Assembly (NCBI GenBank): GCA_014885115.2
Contig: WKLE02001724.1
Coordinates: 4,008 to 68,007, forward strand
From: Asterionellopsis glacialis
Taxonomy: Eukaryota; Bacillariophyta; Plagiogrammaphyceae; Rhaphoneidales; Asterionellopsidaceae
Direction of reading: 5' to 3'
Length of the DNA stretch: 64,000 nt
The position numbers and the translations under genes were made by a program. Shown piece after piece: positions 45,483 through 55,678 of the stretch (position 1 is the first letter of the stretch; every line of letters begins with the position of its first letter). The notes under the pieces were generated by a model. It was not told the origin of the DNA, did not search any database, and was given only the letters and a program-made list of their open reading frames with translations.

Positions 45483-45565
45483 AATCCTACATGCAGTGAT
45501 TTTTACACAGGTTCATTGACTCATTACTACGCAAGAATAATCCTACATGCAGTGATTTTTACACA
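45483..45565. repeat. Direct repeat, two ~27-34 bp copies
   Basis: AATCCTACATGCAGTGATTT and seven following bases occur at 45483-45509 and 45539-45565; with one mismatch the match extends a few bases further. Both copies follow an ACTACGCAA string. Confidence 0.75.
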
Positions 45566-46577
45566 AGTTCATAGAACATAGGAATCATGTGCAAAAGATT
45601 TATTCTTTTTAAAAGTACCTAACAGAATATCTTGTAAAATATCATAAGTGGACCTTTCTTTCAATGGCCGATCTTTAGTTTCTTACACGTACTGTTAGAA
45701 GACGTTGACAAGAAGCACGCACAGACACGTCCAAAATCGCACACACCCAAACACGACAGAAAAAAAAAGTTCTCAACTGCTGGCGAACTCTGAAGCGAAA
45801 AGTCATTATTTGAGTTGGATACCACCAAAAATTGACTATTGCCTGAGTTGGTCCTCTTTCGCTTTGTAAAGCTCGTTGTTGATTCGTTTCGTATCACCTT
45901 CATTTTTACAAACACGACTTGTCGTTCTATTGGTATCGCATTGCAATTGTGTCGTTTCGTTGTAAAGCTGGACAATAAAAAATACAGCACGGACTGTCTC
46001 GACTTTGAGAAAGAACCCTGGGATCTTATTGGTTTTTGGTGTGGCAATATTGAATTCGGTCTTGTTGGTACAATTCATACGTAGCTTCTACAGAGGTGAG
46101 TAATTTTTTAAAAAAATCGTAACATGAACCCCCTTCACACGCCTCTGTGACCAAAAAATGAATCAGGAGGAATGTATCGTTTCATGTCGCATTAAGGCAA
46201 GATCAAGTTGATGTTGACTTGATTGTTCGTGGTGTTGGTGTTGTATACATAAACAGTTTCTGGCGGGCGTCACTCACCTTGAAGGTCGATTCTGTGATGA
46301 GAAAGACAACATAACAAGGATGGACTGACAAACCATCTTACACGGTGCACCGACCATCCTAAATACTTCGCTCTTGTCAACCTGCTGCCATGAAGGAATC
46401 GTCGTTTTCTATGATGGTTTTTTTAAACAAGAGACAGTCCCGTTTTTATTGATCCATCATATCGGTCGACAGTGACTACGAAAAATTGAAACTCGTGCCT
46501 AACAATTTCTTCTTGAACTCTTTTCCATTTTCTCTAACGCACAAAAAAGAAAAAAGTTAAAATAAAACAAAACAAAT

Positions 46578-47801
46578 ATGCGTCTTGTTTCTCAGCAACA
46601 ACTCGAAAATCGAAGAAAGACTTCTTCAAGTGTGAGGAACAATTATGAGAATTCAAATACGATGAATCCATCCATGGAAAGTGTTGATGAATCATCACTG
46701 TCCAGCAGTACCAATAGCGAAAATGCGGATCAACATCCATCCTCTGGAAATTTTAAACGTACAGCTACCATGTTATTCATCCAACAGGATGACCTTCAAC
46801 AAAGTAAAGCTGATGATATTGCTTTGGATAATAGTGATAGGTGTGATACATTTGACTCGATATCAATGAATGGTACAAATTCTTCCTATCACAGCACCAT
46901 CGAAGAAAGCAACGACAACAACAAGAATGACAGACGAGAACAATTCAAGAATTCTTGTTGCGATTCCCATAAGTTCATGTCGAAACGGGAAATGACAGTC
47001 ACACAGGAAAAGTGGAATGCTCTTACAATGATTCCTAATCCTATATTTTGTGCATACTATCTTTTGAGTGGCGCATGGTTAACCCAAGAGATCATAGATA
47101 ATGTTCGAATGAAAATTGAAACCTATGGTGAAGATTATGATACTCAATCATTACTTTCAATTGATGCATCTAAATCATCATCATTTTATAGTCTTGGTGG
47201 TTTACTTCATTATGCCTTGGATGATAATGATGGTTGTGTCCGATCTTCTTGGTTTCCTAATTTATATGCGCTCCCCCCATTACCTATGGTTGTCGTCTTT
47301 TTTGCAATTACGCTTCACGCACCATTTTCTATGGTGTACCATTGGAAGTACGCCACAACCCTACCGCCTGGATTACCACGGTTATCACATTGGTCAAGAC
47401 GTCTTGATCATGCGTTCATCCACGTGAGCAGTGCATTGATTTCTTTTGGTACATCTGGTTCATGGAAATACTGTTTTGTCAATGCGGCATACAATATGGA
47501 TTGTATCTACAAGCAATTCCTACCAGAAATGGCACCACGGAGGAATCAAGTTCGTATTTTAGTTGGTATGCTGGCGTACATATTACCCTTGTTGATGAGA
47601 GGTGAAACATTACTCTATATGGAAATCTTTTTATTGATGGTGGTAATGTCAGTGATCTTTGCTACCTATCCCTTTGGAGGATGGAGTCATTCTATCTTTC
47701 ATATCGTCATGATGGCTTTACCACCTTTGTTAATGCAAGCGAAACCTGAACGTACCATGGTCGAATTAGAACATGCTGCCAAGTGTGCAATTCTACGATA
47801 A
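46578..47801 (+). CDS. CREST-superfamily-like polytopic membrane hydrolase
   Basis: 407 residues, intronless. Residues 1-145 are polar and probably cytosolic. The rest has about seven hydrophobic segments starting at MIPNPIFCAYYLLSGAWL and, after a polar loop, at LPMVVVFFAITLHAPF. Three motifs fit the CREST pattern of putative metal-dependent membrane hydrolases (alkaline ceramidase, PAQR, PER1, SID-1): Ser-x3-His in FSMVYHW (~249), Asp in RRLDHAFIHV (~275), and His-x3-His in the last helices, WSHSIFHIVM (~370). The first His of LDHAFIHV may also contribute. I cannot place it in a named CREST branch; remote similarity to PAQR or PER1-like proteins seems most likely. Substrate unknown. Confidence 0.65.
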   Translation: MRLVSQQQLENRRKTSSSVRNNYENSNTMNPSMESVDESSLSSSTNSENADQHPSSGNFKRTATMLFIQQDDLQQSKADDIALDNSDRCDTFDSISMNGTNSSYHSTIEESNDNNKNDRREQFKNSCCDSHKFMSKREMTVTQEKWNALTMIPNPIFCAYYLLSGAWLTQEIIDNVRMKIETYGEDYDTQSLLSIDASKSSSFYSLGGLLHYALDDNDGCVRSSWFPNLYALPPLPMVVVFFAITLHAPFSMVYHWKYATTLPPGLPRLSHWSRRLDHAFIHVSSALISFGTSGSWKYCFVNAAYNMDCIYKQFLPEMAPRRNQVRILVGMLAYILPLLMRGETLLYMEIFLLMVVMSVIFATYPFGGWSHSIFHIVMMALPPLLMQAKPERTMVELEHAAKCAILR

Positions 47802-48502
47802 ATAATAGTTTACAAGTCGAAAGAGACCACACAATCTGGGGAATAGATAATGTTTGAAGACAAAAAATCAAATCTTTGATTTTGAAGATTTACTCTATTC
47901 AAATTTTAAATTAAAGGTGTTGGATACAATACTCAAATAGTGTACCTATCATATTCTCTCTTGCTTTTCCACCTAATATTATGAAATGATTTTTACCTAA
48001 ACAATATAAAAGCATCAATGCATGCTAGGAAACCCAAACGCAGTGCCTATTTTTTGTTAAATACATTCTCTTAGAGAGAGAGAGAGTCCTCTCTAGAGTG
48101 GACCTATAGGTAAAGGGGGATCATTCCCCCCAGCAGAAAGAAAATGGTACGCGCATCTCTTTGGGTCGGCACTCTCCAGCATTACTAACTGACTAGAGAG
48201 AGAGGGGGATACATTCTAACTCTTTTATTTTAAAATGTCTTTGTATTAGTCTATCTGATCAAGAATTTTCATCTAGTCTCCTTTCGCTGACCGGAAATAG
48301 CGAACGAGAAATCCAACGCAAGAAGATGCGATCCGAACACCTCCTCTTGACTTTATTTGATTATTTTTTGTCCTCTCTCAAGGATCTCTTTAGGACTACT
48401 GTACTCGTACGTCTACGTATCAAGAATCAAGAACCCTTTCTGGATTAGATCAGATCTACCTGGTACGGACCACATTGATACCACTTCCCACCTCTTACCT
48501 TT
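47802..48502. other. Intergenic
   Basis: 700 bases with an (AG)n stretch and a CTCTCTAGAG string near 48073-48097, and a second GA-run at 48195. No gene seen. Confidence 0.4.
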
Positions 48503-48790
48503 ATGCTTGTACGATACACTTTCTTGGCACTTGGCATCATTTTGACACCAATAGTGTATCTTGGGCGGTCACTTAGACACAATGAAAGGAATCCCACTTA
48601 TTCTTTACGATTGAACGAAAGCACAGATCCCAAGAAGACCGTATCCAAACAAACAATTTCCAAATTACAGAATTACACTTGGCACCATAGTACTGTTGAT
48701 AAAGCAATCCCACCTGTGCATAAAATTTACAATTGCGACCAACAACGACGACAACGACAACACAAACATTTAAAAACAAAACAAACATAA
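48503..48790 (+). CDS. Possible small signal-anchored protein
   Basis: 95 codons starting MLVRYTFLALGIILTPIVYL, a credible signal anchor, then a polar Thr/Gln/His-rich tail. It ends 18 bases before the next ORF in the same frame. No domain recognised; may be chance or a real type II membrane protein. Confidence 0.25.
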   Translation: MLVRYTFLALGIILTPIVYLGRSLRHNERNPTYSLRLNESTDPKKTVSKQTISKLQNYTWHHSTVDKAIPPVHKIYNCDQQRRQRQHKHLKTKQT

Positions 48791-48808
48791 TAAAACCAAG
48801 AGATCATC

Positions 48809-49105
48809 ATGATGAGTGAAAAATCAACACGATCTACAAGGTCAAGGTCGAGATCAATCTCATGGACTGATGAAGAGATGGAAATCAAGGATTGGGCTTC
48901 CGAGTTGGGTATTGACGTACGAAAAGCAGGAAAACCTGGTGGTGGCTGTGATTGCGATGGCCATGTATGGTATTGCTACAGCTGTTGTGAAAATCACAAA
49001 AAATGTTTTGATAGTAACAGTGAAATGATAGATCATCTTTTGGATACACATGAAAATTCTATTACTGCATCCTTCAGGTCTTGCAATTTAAGTTTCTATT
49101 ATTGA
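48809..49105 (+). CDS. Small Cys/His-rich (zinc-finger-like) protein
   Basis: 98 residues. An Arg/Ser-rich start (STRSTRSRSRSISW) is followed by a compact Cys/His module: CDCDGHVWYCYSCCENHKKC, then MIDHLLDTHEN. Spacing C-x-C…C-x2-C-C…H-x4-C…H-x4-H would allow one or two zinc sites and the last part resembles a C2H2 half. Not matched to a named family. The C-terminal ten residues may be read-through of an intron donor. Existence as a gene is moderately supported by the motif. Confidence 0.4.
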   Translation: MMSEKSTRSTRSRSRSISWTDEEMEIKDWASELGIDVRKAGKPGGGCDCDGHVWYCYSCCENHKKCFDSNSEMIDHLLDTHENSITASFRSCNLSFYY

Positions 49106-49645
49106 CGGAAAGCTTTTTGCATTTTTAGAAACAAAAATTGCATTTTGACTAAACTTTTATATGCATGTATGAATTTCATTCATCTCACCCAAGTCGCTTG
49201 AATTGCTATAAAACAGAATTTGATGATTCTACATATTCTTAGAAAGTGAGGATATCTGTTGCCACGGAATTTGGTGCTTTTGGTGCCCGTTCCCTGGGTA
49301 TTGGAGCAAGCTAAACCCAAACTCCTCAGAGATCACCTCAAGGCTCTTGCATCGAACAGCAGAAAAGAATAACATGCATGCTGAACTGTTATTGAGATTT
49401 TGCTCAAAAGCTGTAAGGCCAACAGTGTCGAAAAATATATTTTAATTATTAACAAAACAGTTTCAAATTCTCCGTATTGTTTCCCTTTCTTTCGGACCTA
49501 CCAGATGTCTGAGAAATATACAAAACAGCAATCATATCTTGTTATACACTTTTATTTCAGTGTACTAAACCACAGAGACAAGCTCCGAACTAAAACTAAC
49601 CCTTTGCTGGTGCCTTGAGCCCATGTAACGCCAATTATATGAATT
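49106..49645. other. Intergenic
   Basis: 540 AT-rich bases downstream of the small Cys-rich ORF and of the AOX gene. A 72-codon ORF at 49400-49618 shows nothing recognisable. Confidence 0.4.
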
Positions 49646-51129
49646 TTAAGTGTTAATCAAGTCCTTTACATATTTTCTAAGTGCCATATCAACCTGATCT
49701 TGTGGGTTACCCACGGGTGCGATGTCGCCTCTCTTCAGATTGCTGGCAATATGATTTACATCACGATGCTCGGCTTCATCGGCACGGATGGCGTAAATCG
49801 TATCAAGTACCGTTCCATCGGTACCAAGATGCCAGTACGACTTGGCGATCTTGGGAGCAGCCTCAGTTCTCCATGCTGCCAAATCCGTTCCCTCGGGTGC
49901 CTCTTCAATGGCCTTGATGATTTTAGTATAGGTTGAACATGCCTCCTCTTCTACGTAACCGACAAATGTATGACAAAACTGTGGACTGATAATGTATGCT
50001 ATGAGGTAAAAAGTTCCAAACCCTATTTGGCCACCAAGGACAGCCAAACGGAAGAAGAAGCCAGGATTTCTCATTGTGACAAACGTTACTGCGTGGAATA
50101 AATGAATCGAAACTTATTAGAAGATTGGTTGTGATAATAAAATGGTGAATACGCTCACAAACCTTAAGTTCTAAAACTCATAAGCAGGCAAATGTATGAC
50201 TTACAAAGATGCATTCTTTCATTTAGAGCTTCTTCAAGAAACATATTCAACATTCCGCCGTCCCGAGACATTGCCCTGAGACTCTTGAAGTGTCGGATAA
50301 TGCCTGCAACCATCCCAGGTACAGCGGCGATTGTTTCAAGATATATCACTCGGCTCATGATCTTCTGAGTAGTAATCTCACCATTCCACCCTGTAGCTGC
50401 ATCAAATAGAAACCGTACACCCTTGCTGGCAGTGAAGGACATGATATTAATGACTCCCTCAGGCGGTTTGTGAGTGAGGGAGATATCGAGCTGTTCCGGG
50501 GTGTACGCGTGTACCTTGCTTCCAATCAGATACTCTGCACCACAAGTACCAATGCCAAGCTTCTTAGCGGCCCTATGCTGTCCGGTGGGTTCTTCGTCCT
50601 TGGCTATGGCATCTATTGCCTCTATGAAGCGGTCGATGCTAACGCTTTCTCCGGCCCTACCAGCGTAGAATACTTCTCCAAGACGTTCAATCTCTTCTTC
50701 GGAGAAGGCTTGGTTATGCAGAGATAGCAAGTGCTTGAACTCCTGGCTGTCAATATAGCCATCCTTGGAGGTATCTGCTGCGATTAGTTCTTCCTTGATC
50801 TTAGAGACTGTAACAGGGTCTAGATTCGAAAATTTTGTGGTTTTGCTGGCGGTTTTGCTGACAGTAGAAGAAGAAAAGGCACGAGAGATTGTAAGTTTTG
50901 GACTCACTGGCGTTGCCATAATGGTCCGCATGTATTGGTAGTACTCTTTGCATGAAGCGGTGTTGGTCACCTGCTGCACACCTCGAAGGTAGTTGTTGCG
51001 AAGTACCCCCTGCTTTGAGTGTGGTACTTTTGTTGCAACATGTGCAGTCGAAGCAGCGAAGGTGCCGCTACCGTGATAGCGAAGACTGGTTTGGGCGAAT
51101 TTCTTGGTAGCTACGCGAGAGAACATCAT
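49646..51129 (-). CDS. AOX: Alternative oxidase with N-terminal EF-hand (two exons)
   Basis: Exon 1 51129-50205, exon 2 50088-49646, GT-AG intron of 116 bases; junction …NERMHL | LTFVTMRN…; 455 residues. AOX is a di-iron ubiquinol oxidase of the inner mitochondrial membrane. All ligand motifs are present: LETIAAVPGMV, EEALNERMHL, VEEEAC and RADEAEHRDVNH. The first ~95 residues are basic and Ser/Thr-rich, like a mitochondrial presequence. Between presequence and oxidase lies a calcium-binding segment: DTSKDGYIDSQE (residues 119-130) is a full canonical EF-hand loop, and a second, degenerate hand follows (SVSIDRFIEAI). Ordinary AOX has no EF-hand, so calcium control of the oxidase is suggested (inference). 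No plant-type regulatory Cys was identified. Confidence 0.92.
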
Positions 51130-51958
51130 GTTCTATGCTTAATAATCCTTTTGATTCTTGCTCTATGCAGTTTCAGATTTCTTAACAGGTTTATTGTGAG
51201 AACTTAGCACCGTTGGTCTGTGCTTTATTGTCTTTTTAATCTTGCTCTGTGCAGTTTCAGACAATTTGTGGGATCTGGGACTTAAAGTTCTGCACGGAAA
51301 AAGTCGCCGTACACGTGGTTGACGTAATGCGAACCCTACTTGTGTGTCGGCATCTTACAAAAAGGCTCTTTCTGAGAAAAGATAAAAGGAACAATTTCGA
51401 ACTGATCATGTAGATTCCCTGTAGGGTTGGACAAACTGGAAAACCAGAACCGGACATCTGCTAACTACCAGCGGGCATACCTTATTCTCGGAGGAAAAAA
51501 TAATGATGAATAATATCTTGTAACTGCTGGTACAGACAGTCCTAGTCTATATTCCTATCTACCGGTATCCCTACCTTGATATAGTACCGGTAGTCTTGTA
51601 ACCTCACATAATAGACCGTAGGCTAGAGAGTTGAGTGGATTATAGTAATACTAAAGTGGTAGAAGAAGGCTTTTTTAAGGAATTCCGAAGAAGGCCATAA
51701 ATGCTTACACCGATATTTTTTGAAAAAAAGCCAAATCAAAGTACCGGTACCAGGTACAGTACATCACGAATCTATCTATTCCAAAATTATATTTTTTATT
51801 CTTGACAACTGAAGAATAAATGTCACCGTTTTGATGTTTGACTCTTGATGTCTAAAGCTACAACATACAGTGCTAGAAAACTGATTGAAGCACGATCTCA
51901 ATTCCAGAGTAAGATACTCTATCATCGGAATATTGCCTAATTTGTATTTTCTAATGAT
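51130..51958. other. Intergenic, 0.8 kb
   Basis: AOX promoter side and 3' side of the 2OG-oxygenase gene. Contains an inverted repeat at 51559-51593 and a GGTACC-type cluster at 51741-51757. A TGCAGTTTCAGA string occurs twice (near 51166 and 51251). Confidence 0.4.
51559..51593. repeat. Inverted repeat CTACCGGTA / TACCGGTAG
   Basis: Nine-base perfect arms (51559-51567 and 51585-51593) with a 17-base loop; each arm also contains the palindrome TACCGGTA. Confidence 0.6.
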
Positions 51959-53836
51959 TTAAAATTTAGGAGGACGATATGCTTTTTGCTTGTGCTCTAT
52001 AGATTCTTGCTGTAACGGTGCCTCCCTCTCGTCATCGATGCTGACCTTTGCTTTATTTCTACTTTCATGATATTCTTCCATTACAAAATCATACATACAA
52101 TTAATAGCTTCAGAGCTTGATAAATCGCAATATTGCTGTTTGATAGGCTTATCCTGTTTGTATGTACCATCAAAACGTTCGCGTATACCAACAAACATTT
52201 CTTCTCGTGGACGTAGGAAAAACGGTGCACTTAATCTTGGTGGATTACCTGCCTTACCTGCAACAACTCGATGGACACATGATTTGAAGGTGCCATTGGT
52301 CATCAATTCAACCCATTTACCTACCATAACAACTGCATATTTTGAATTCCATCGTTCTTTGGCTTCGTCTTGATTATTGTTCTTCTCCGACATCTTATTA
52401 TAATGGCGTCTTGCTTCTATTTCAGGACGGACCCAATGATCATACTTAGGTATGTAAACTTCTAAACCGCATATACTAGAGACGGGCAGTGGTGTTGTTA
52501 AAGACCAATCTGTATGAGTACACAAGCCTTGTTCTGCTGATCCATCACCATCACCTTGTGCAATATACCTACAAAGACGATGACCACTTCCCTCTGATTC
52601 GCCATTGTCTTCACTTTCAGATAACAAGAACTGTACCAAGTTGGATGCTGCCTGTGCATCCAAGGCGTTTTTGTGTGGAGCGGTAGGAGATGTGGGTGCC
52701 CCAACAGTTGTTATGATGGACATATCTTTCCCAATACGTTCCATTAAAAGGTACGCACCTAATAAATCCCACGTAGAATTCATACCTAATATATCAATGA
52801 CAAACTGAGGCTCTACCAAAAAGTCACCTTGATCCATATAACTTGTCATGAATTGATATCCTTTCACATTATCTTGGTTTTCATGTGCAAGTTGTGGTGT
52901 ACTATTGGTATTTTCACGACTTAATATTTGATGTCGCTGTGTACGTACGTGTGCACACGCACAAAAGATGAAGAATGACGGAAGAATCCAGAAAAAGATC
53001 AAGGAAGAACATGAGTTGAGTTGATGCCATCCTTTTGATTCGCAATGAATTGAATACATTTCGTATGCAACAACGATATATAACATTGTTCTGGAATTCG
53101 ATGTACGTACCAATGAATAATGTTCTTCATCACAAATATGGTATACTTTTTCCATACTTGACCACATGTCATCTATAATTCCAGCTTCTGCTGATCCCAA
53201 TTCAACCAATACACATCCACCACCTTCTTCTTGGATTGTCTTGACTAATTCTTGTCGTCGTTCTTGGATGTCTTCGTCTTCAAAATCAGAATCAGAAACA
53301 ATACCTGGTGATGATTCCGCCAAAAGCGCTAAATCGCTAAATTTGACCATGGGCAACAGCAATGGCTGGTCCACATTGGTTTCCAAGGGTGTCTTAAATA
53401 TTTCACATGCATCAGCTTGATTTAAGCGATCAAGAACTAATTTTTGAAAGGTCGTGTAGGGTCCTATAGCACTTGCATCATCAGAAGTAGTAGAAAAAGA
53501 ATCCGTGGAAGTCATTCCATTATGCTCATCTTGCTGTTGTTGTACTGCCATAGATTGCATGAACAATTTAGTAAGATCAGACTTTGGCGTTTTATCCTTA
53601 TTACCGAAAGCTGTCGAGGTTCGAGTACTACCAATTGATCCTTCTCTCGTGAATCGGGATGCAAATGATGCTGTTGTCAATGATGATGACCTTGCCGCCG
53701 GTCTTTGTACTACGACAGTGAATGCATTCGATAATGAACGCGTCCTACGACTGTGCCAAACTTCATGTGTGCTTGTCAACATCAAGACTAAGCTAATCAC
53801 AAGGCGTGATTTTAATGTGATCATTTTTGGGACCAT
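51959..53836 (-). CDS. 2-oxoglutarate/Fe(II) dioxygenase, probably plastid-directed
   Basis: The double-stranded beta-helix part has the iron site HTDWSL (H-x-D) and the distal His in CVHRVVAG, and the 2OG-binding R-x-S in RLSAPFFLRP, as in the IPNS/gibberellin-oxidase type. Substrate unknown. The frame opens at 53983, but I start at the in-frame ATG 53836: a signal peptide (LVISLVLMLTST) and SNAFTVVVQRP, a plastid-type motif, then lie near the N-terminus. The segment 53110-52937 is best read as an intron (GTACGT…CACAG, 174 bases) between EEHYSL and RHQILSREN. It is a multiple of three and has no stop, so an unspliced reading would add 58 residues with a membrane-like stretch. Spliced length is about 567 residues. 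Confidence 0.78.
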   Translation of the reverse strand: MVPKMITLKSRLVISLVLMLTSTHEVWHSRRTRSLSNAFTVVVQRPAARSSSLTTASFASRFTREGSIGSTRTSTAFGNKDKTPKSDLTKLFMQSMAVQQQQDEHNGMTSTDSFSTTSDDASAIGPYTTFQKLVLDRLNQADACEIFKTPLETNVDQPLLLPMVKFSDLALLAESSPGIVSDSDFEDEDIQERRQELVKTIQEEGGGCVLVELGSAEAGIIDDMWSSMEKVYHICDEEHYSLVRTSNSRTMLYIVVAYEMYSIHCESKGWHQLNSCSSLIFFWILPSFFIFCACAHVRTQRHQILSRENTNSTPQLAHENQDNVKGYQFMTSYMDQGDFLVEPQFVIDILGMNSTWDLLGAYLLMERIGKDMSIITTVGAPTSPTAPHKNALDAQAASNLVQFLLSESEDNGESEGSGHRLCRYIAQGDGDGSAEQGLCTHTDWSLTTPLPVSSICGLEVYIPKYDHWVRPEIEARRHYNKMSEKNNNQDEAKERWNSKYAVVMVGKWVELMTNGTFKSCVHRVVAGKAGNPPRLSAPFFLRPREEMFVGIRERFDGTYKQDKPIKQQYCDLSSSEAINCMYDFVMEEYHESRNKAKVSIDDEREAPLQQESIEHKQKAYRPPKF

Positions 53837-54888
53837 GATTGTTGAAGGGTGGAATAAATGTCTCCCGCTCAAGTCTGTTTTTGAAAATAAAAAGAAAAGA
53901 GATTTGAGAGTGTGTCTAAGAACGAAAGACTTGTTTTGTAAGAATGCAATGCGCACGTGGTGTCTTGAGAAAGAGAATAACAACTGTGAGGTATGCCTCT
54001 TGTTTTTCTCTCTACAAATCTGATGTTGCGTTCGTGGTTCTAGCTATTGGTTTGTTCGCTTGATGATGTGGCTAGCGTTGCCTGAAAATTCCATCATGTT
54101 GACTGTATGATGTGTACTGTAGTTAGAATTGTCACCTTGTCTTGTACCGTGCACCGCTCATACACACCAACATGAAGCCCATCGAGTAGTGCGAGTGCCC
54201 AATCATTGTGACTTGAAGTTTCGCCACGACTGGTGGTTCTTGGTCCCTGACGATGACGTACGTCCCATTTAAATAATTCTTATAGTTTTAGCTCGAATGA
54301 AGTTTGAAAAGGCGATTCGGTGTGTTGCGTTTTATTGTCTGTCTGCGTGCGCTGGGTCCTCTCAGGTCCAGACTAGTCTCTAGAGAGAGAGGATGTGAAC
54401 CGCTGGCTGTTACCGAGTCAGTCCCGCGACACAAGAACACTGTTGCAATGAGGATTCTACTCTTTCTCACTCTCTGTTGAAGAAAAACAGAAATGCTGTG
54501 AGCAAACAAGAAGGATCTAAATTGTCCACATGTGTTTCAATTTGAATAACAAGAATACATTCGAATCGTTCTTACGAATAAAGAAAAAATACTGGTCTTA
54601 CAAATTTGGAAAAAACAAACGCATGTCAATTGTTCCGATGGTGTAATAATAGTAAATATATTTTATATAATTCATGTTCTAATGTTTTTACATGTTCTTG
54701 CTTTGTCTTTTAATAATTAACCAAATTATTAATTCGTTTCTATCAAACAATGACTTCTCATGATGGTGTTTATATTACAATAGGGCAACATCATTAGTTA
54801 AATCTTTCACCATTTTAATCCTTTTCTGTGTGTCAAGGATTGTTAGTACGCGCACTTGTTTCAAACTCTAAAATAGTGTACAGCACTG
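53837..54888. other. Intergenic / leader region
   Basis: Upstream leader of the oxygenase gene, then AT-rich DNA. A GTCTCTAGAGAGAGAGG string lies near 54375. The 172-codon plus ORF that ends here (53505-54023) is antisense to the oxygenase gene. Confidence 0.4.
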
Positions 54889-55284
54889 TTACCGAATGAA
54901 ACGATTATTGTTGAAACTACCTTTTTTCGAGACGGCATACTCTTCTTCGTCATTGTTAGTATCACCTTCTATTTCCCTCATTGTTTGTTGAAGTCTTGTT
55001 TCGGTACCTTTTTGAAATTGAAATGTACGATGAAATGCCTTTGTAGGTGCATTGGATGATATTGAAGATGACCCAGTTTGAGTATTTCCAGTTACAGAAG
55101 AGATTGTATCACTTCCAACTGTGTTGGCACCAGATTCGCTACTGCTACCGTCCTCTTTGATAAAGGCAGGAGGTTGAGTTCTTGATTTAATCGCAGGATT
55201 CTTGGGTGAAAACGCATTCGTTGTTGTAGTTGTTGCCAATACGACGAACGCAATAAGGAAGGAATGGCATGTCAAATACTTCAT
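54889..55284 (-). CDS. Small plastid-targeted protein of unknown function
   Basis: 131 residues. The N-terminus is a textbook diatom bipartite plastid signal: hydrophobic FLIAFVVLATTTTT followed by NAFSPKNPAIKSRTQP, with Phe after the cleavage Ala and a basic transit part. The mature ~110 residues are Ser/Thr/Asn-rich and then charged (FHRTFQFQKGTETRLQQTM, then an acidic DTNNDEEEYA, ending in NNNRFIR). No known domain. Intronless; the start is the only sensible ATG before the signal. Confidence 0.6.
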   Translation of the reverse strand: MKYLTCHSFLIAFVVLATTTTTNAFSPKNPAIKSRTQPPAFIKEDGSSSESGANTVGSDTISSVTGNTQTGSSSISSNAPTKAFHRTFQFQKGTETRLQQTMREIEGDTNNDEEEYAVSKKGSFNNNRFIR

Positions 55285-55514
55285 GGTTACGATTCGGGAA
55301 GGTTCGAGTCTATGTAATACAAACTTGGCTAGAAGCGTGTCTCGTTTCTGGTCTCTGCCGTCGTGTCAGGGAAAAGAAAGTGTCAGCCAACGGACAGAAA
55401 ATGCAAATAGAAGTCTTTCTTGTGTTGCTTCTGCGTGCTGTTTCTTGTTTTTGAGAAATCGCACGAAACGCAACGGGCAGCGATGACCGAATGAATGTTT
55501 CACGGGTTCGTGTT

Positions 55515-55522
55515 TGACGTCA
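55515..55522. promoter_or_regulatory. CRE palindrome TGACGTCA
   Basis: First of two perfect copies 164 bases apart, about 230 bases upstream of the small plastid-protein start. Confidence 0.45.
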
Positions 55523-55678
55523 TGAAAAGTTCGGTTCTTGCAATTTTCTGACAGGTCGTGTCAGATGGGAATCTGACGTAGCGTGTATTTTTTGTCATTT
55601 TAACTATTTTCCCAATATAAATGTATCTTACGTATATTTTCTGTTCAGAGTATATAGAAAATTCTGGTTCGTGCATTT

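Larger units (their letters stand above)
44899..46577. other. Intergenic, 1.7 kb, repeat-bearing
   Basis: No convincing gene; overlapping ORFs on both strands at 45661-46084 cancel each other and show no domain. Holds a 16-bp palindrome (45430-45445) and a short direct duplication (45483-45565). The last ~450 bases are the promoter of the CREST gene. Confidence 0.45.

Noticed and set aside
45661..46084. Overlapping ORFs on both strands (up to 128 codons)
   Set aside because: No domain, no consistent strand preference, biased low-complexity composition.
53505..54023. 172-codon plus ORF
   Set aside because: Antisense shadow of the 2OG-oxygenase gene; composition mirrors the complementary coding strand.
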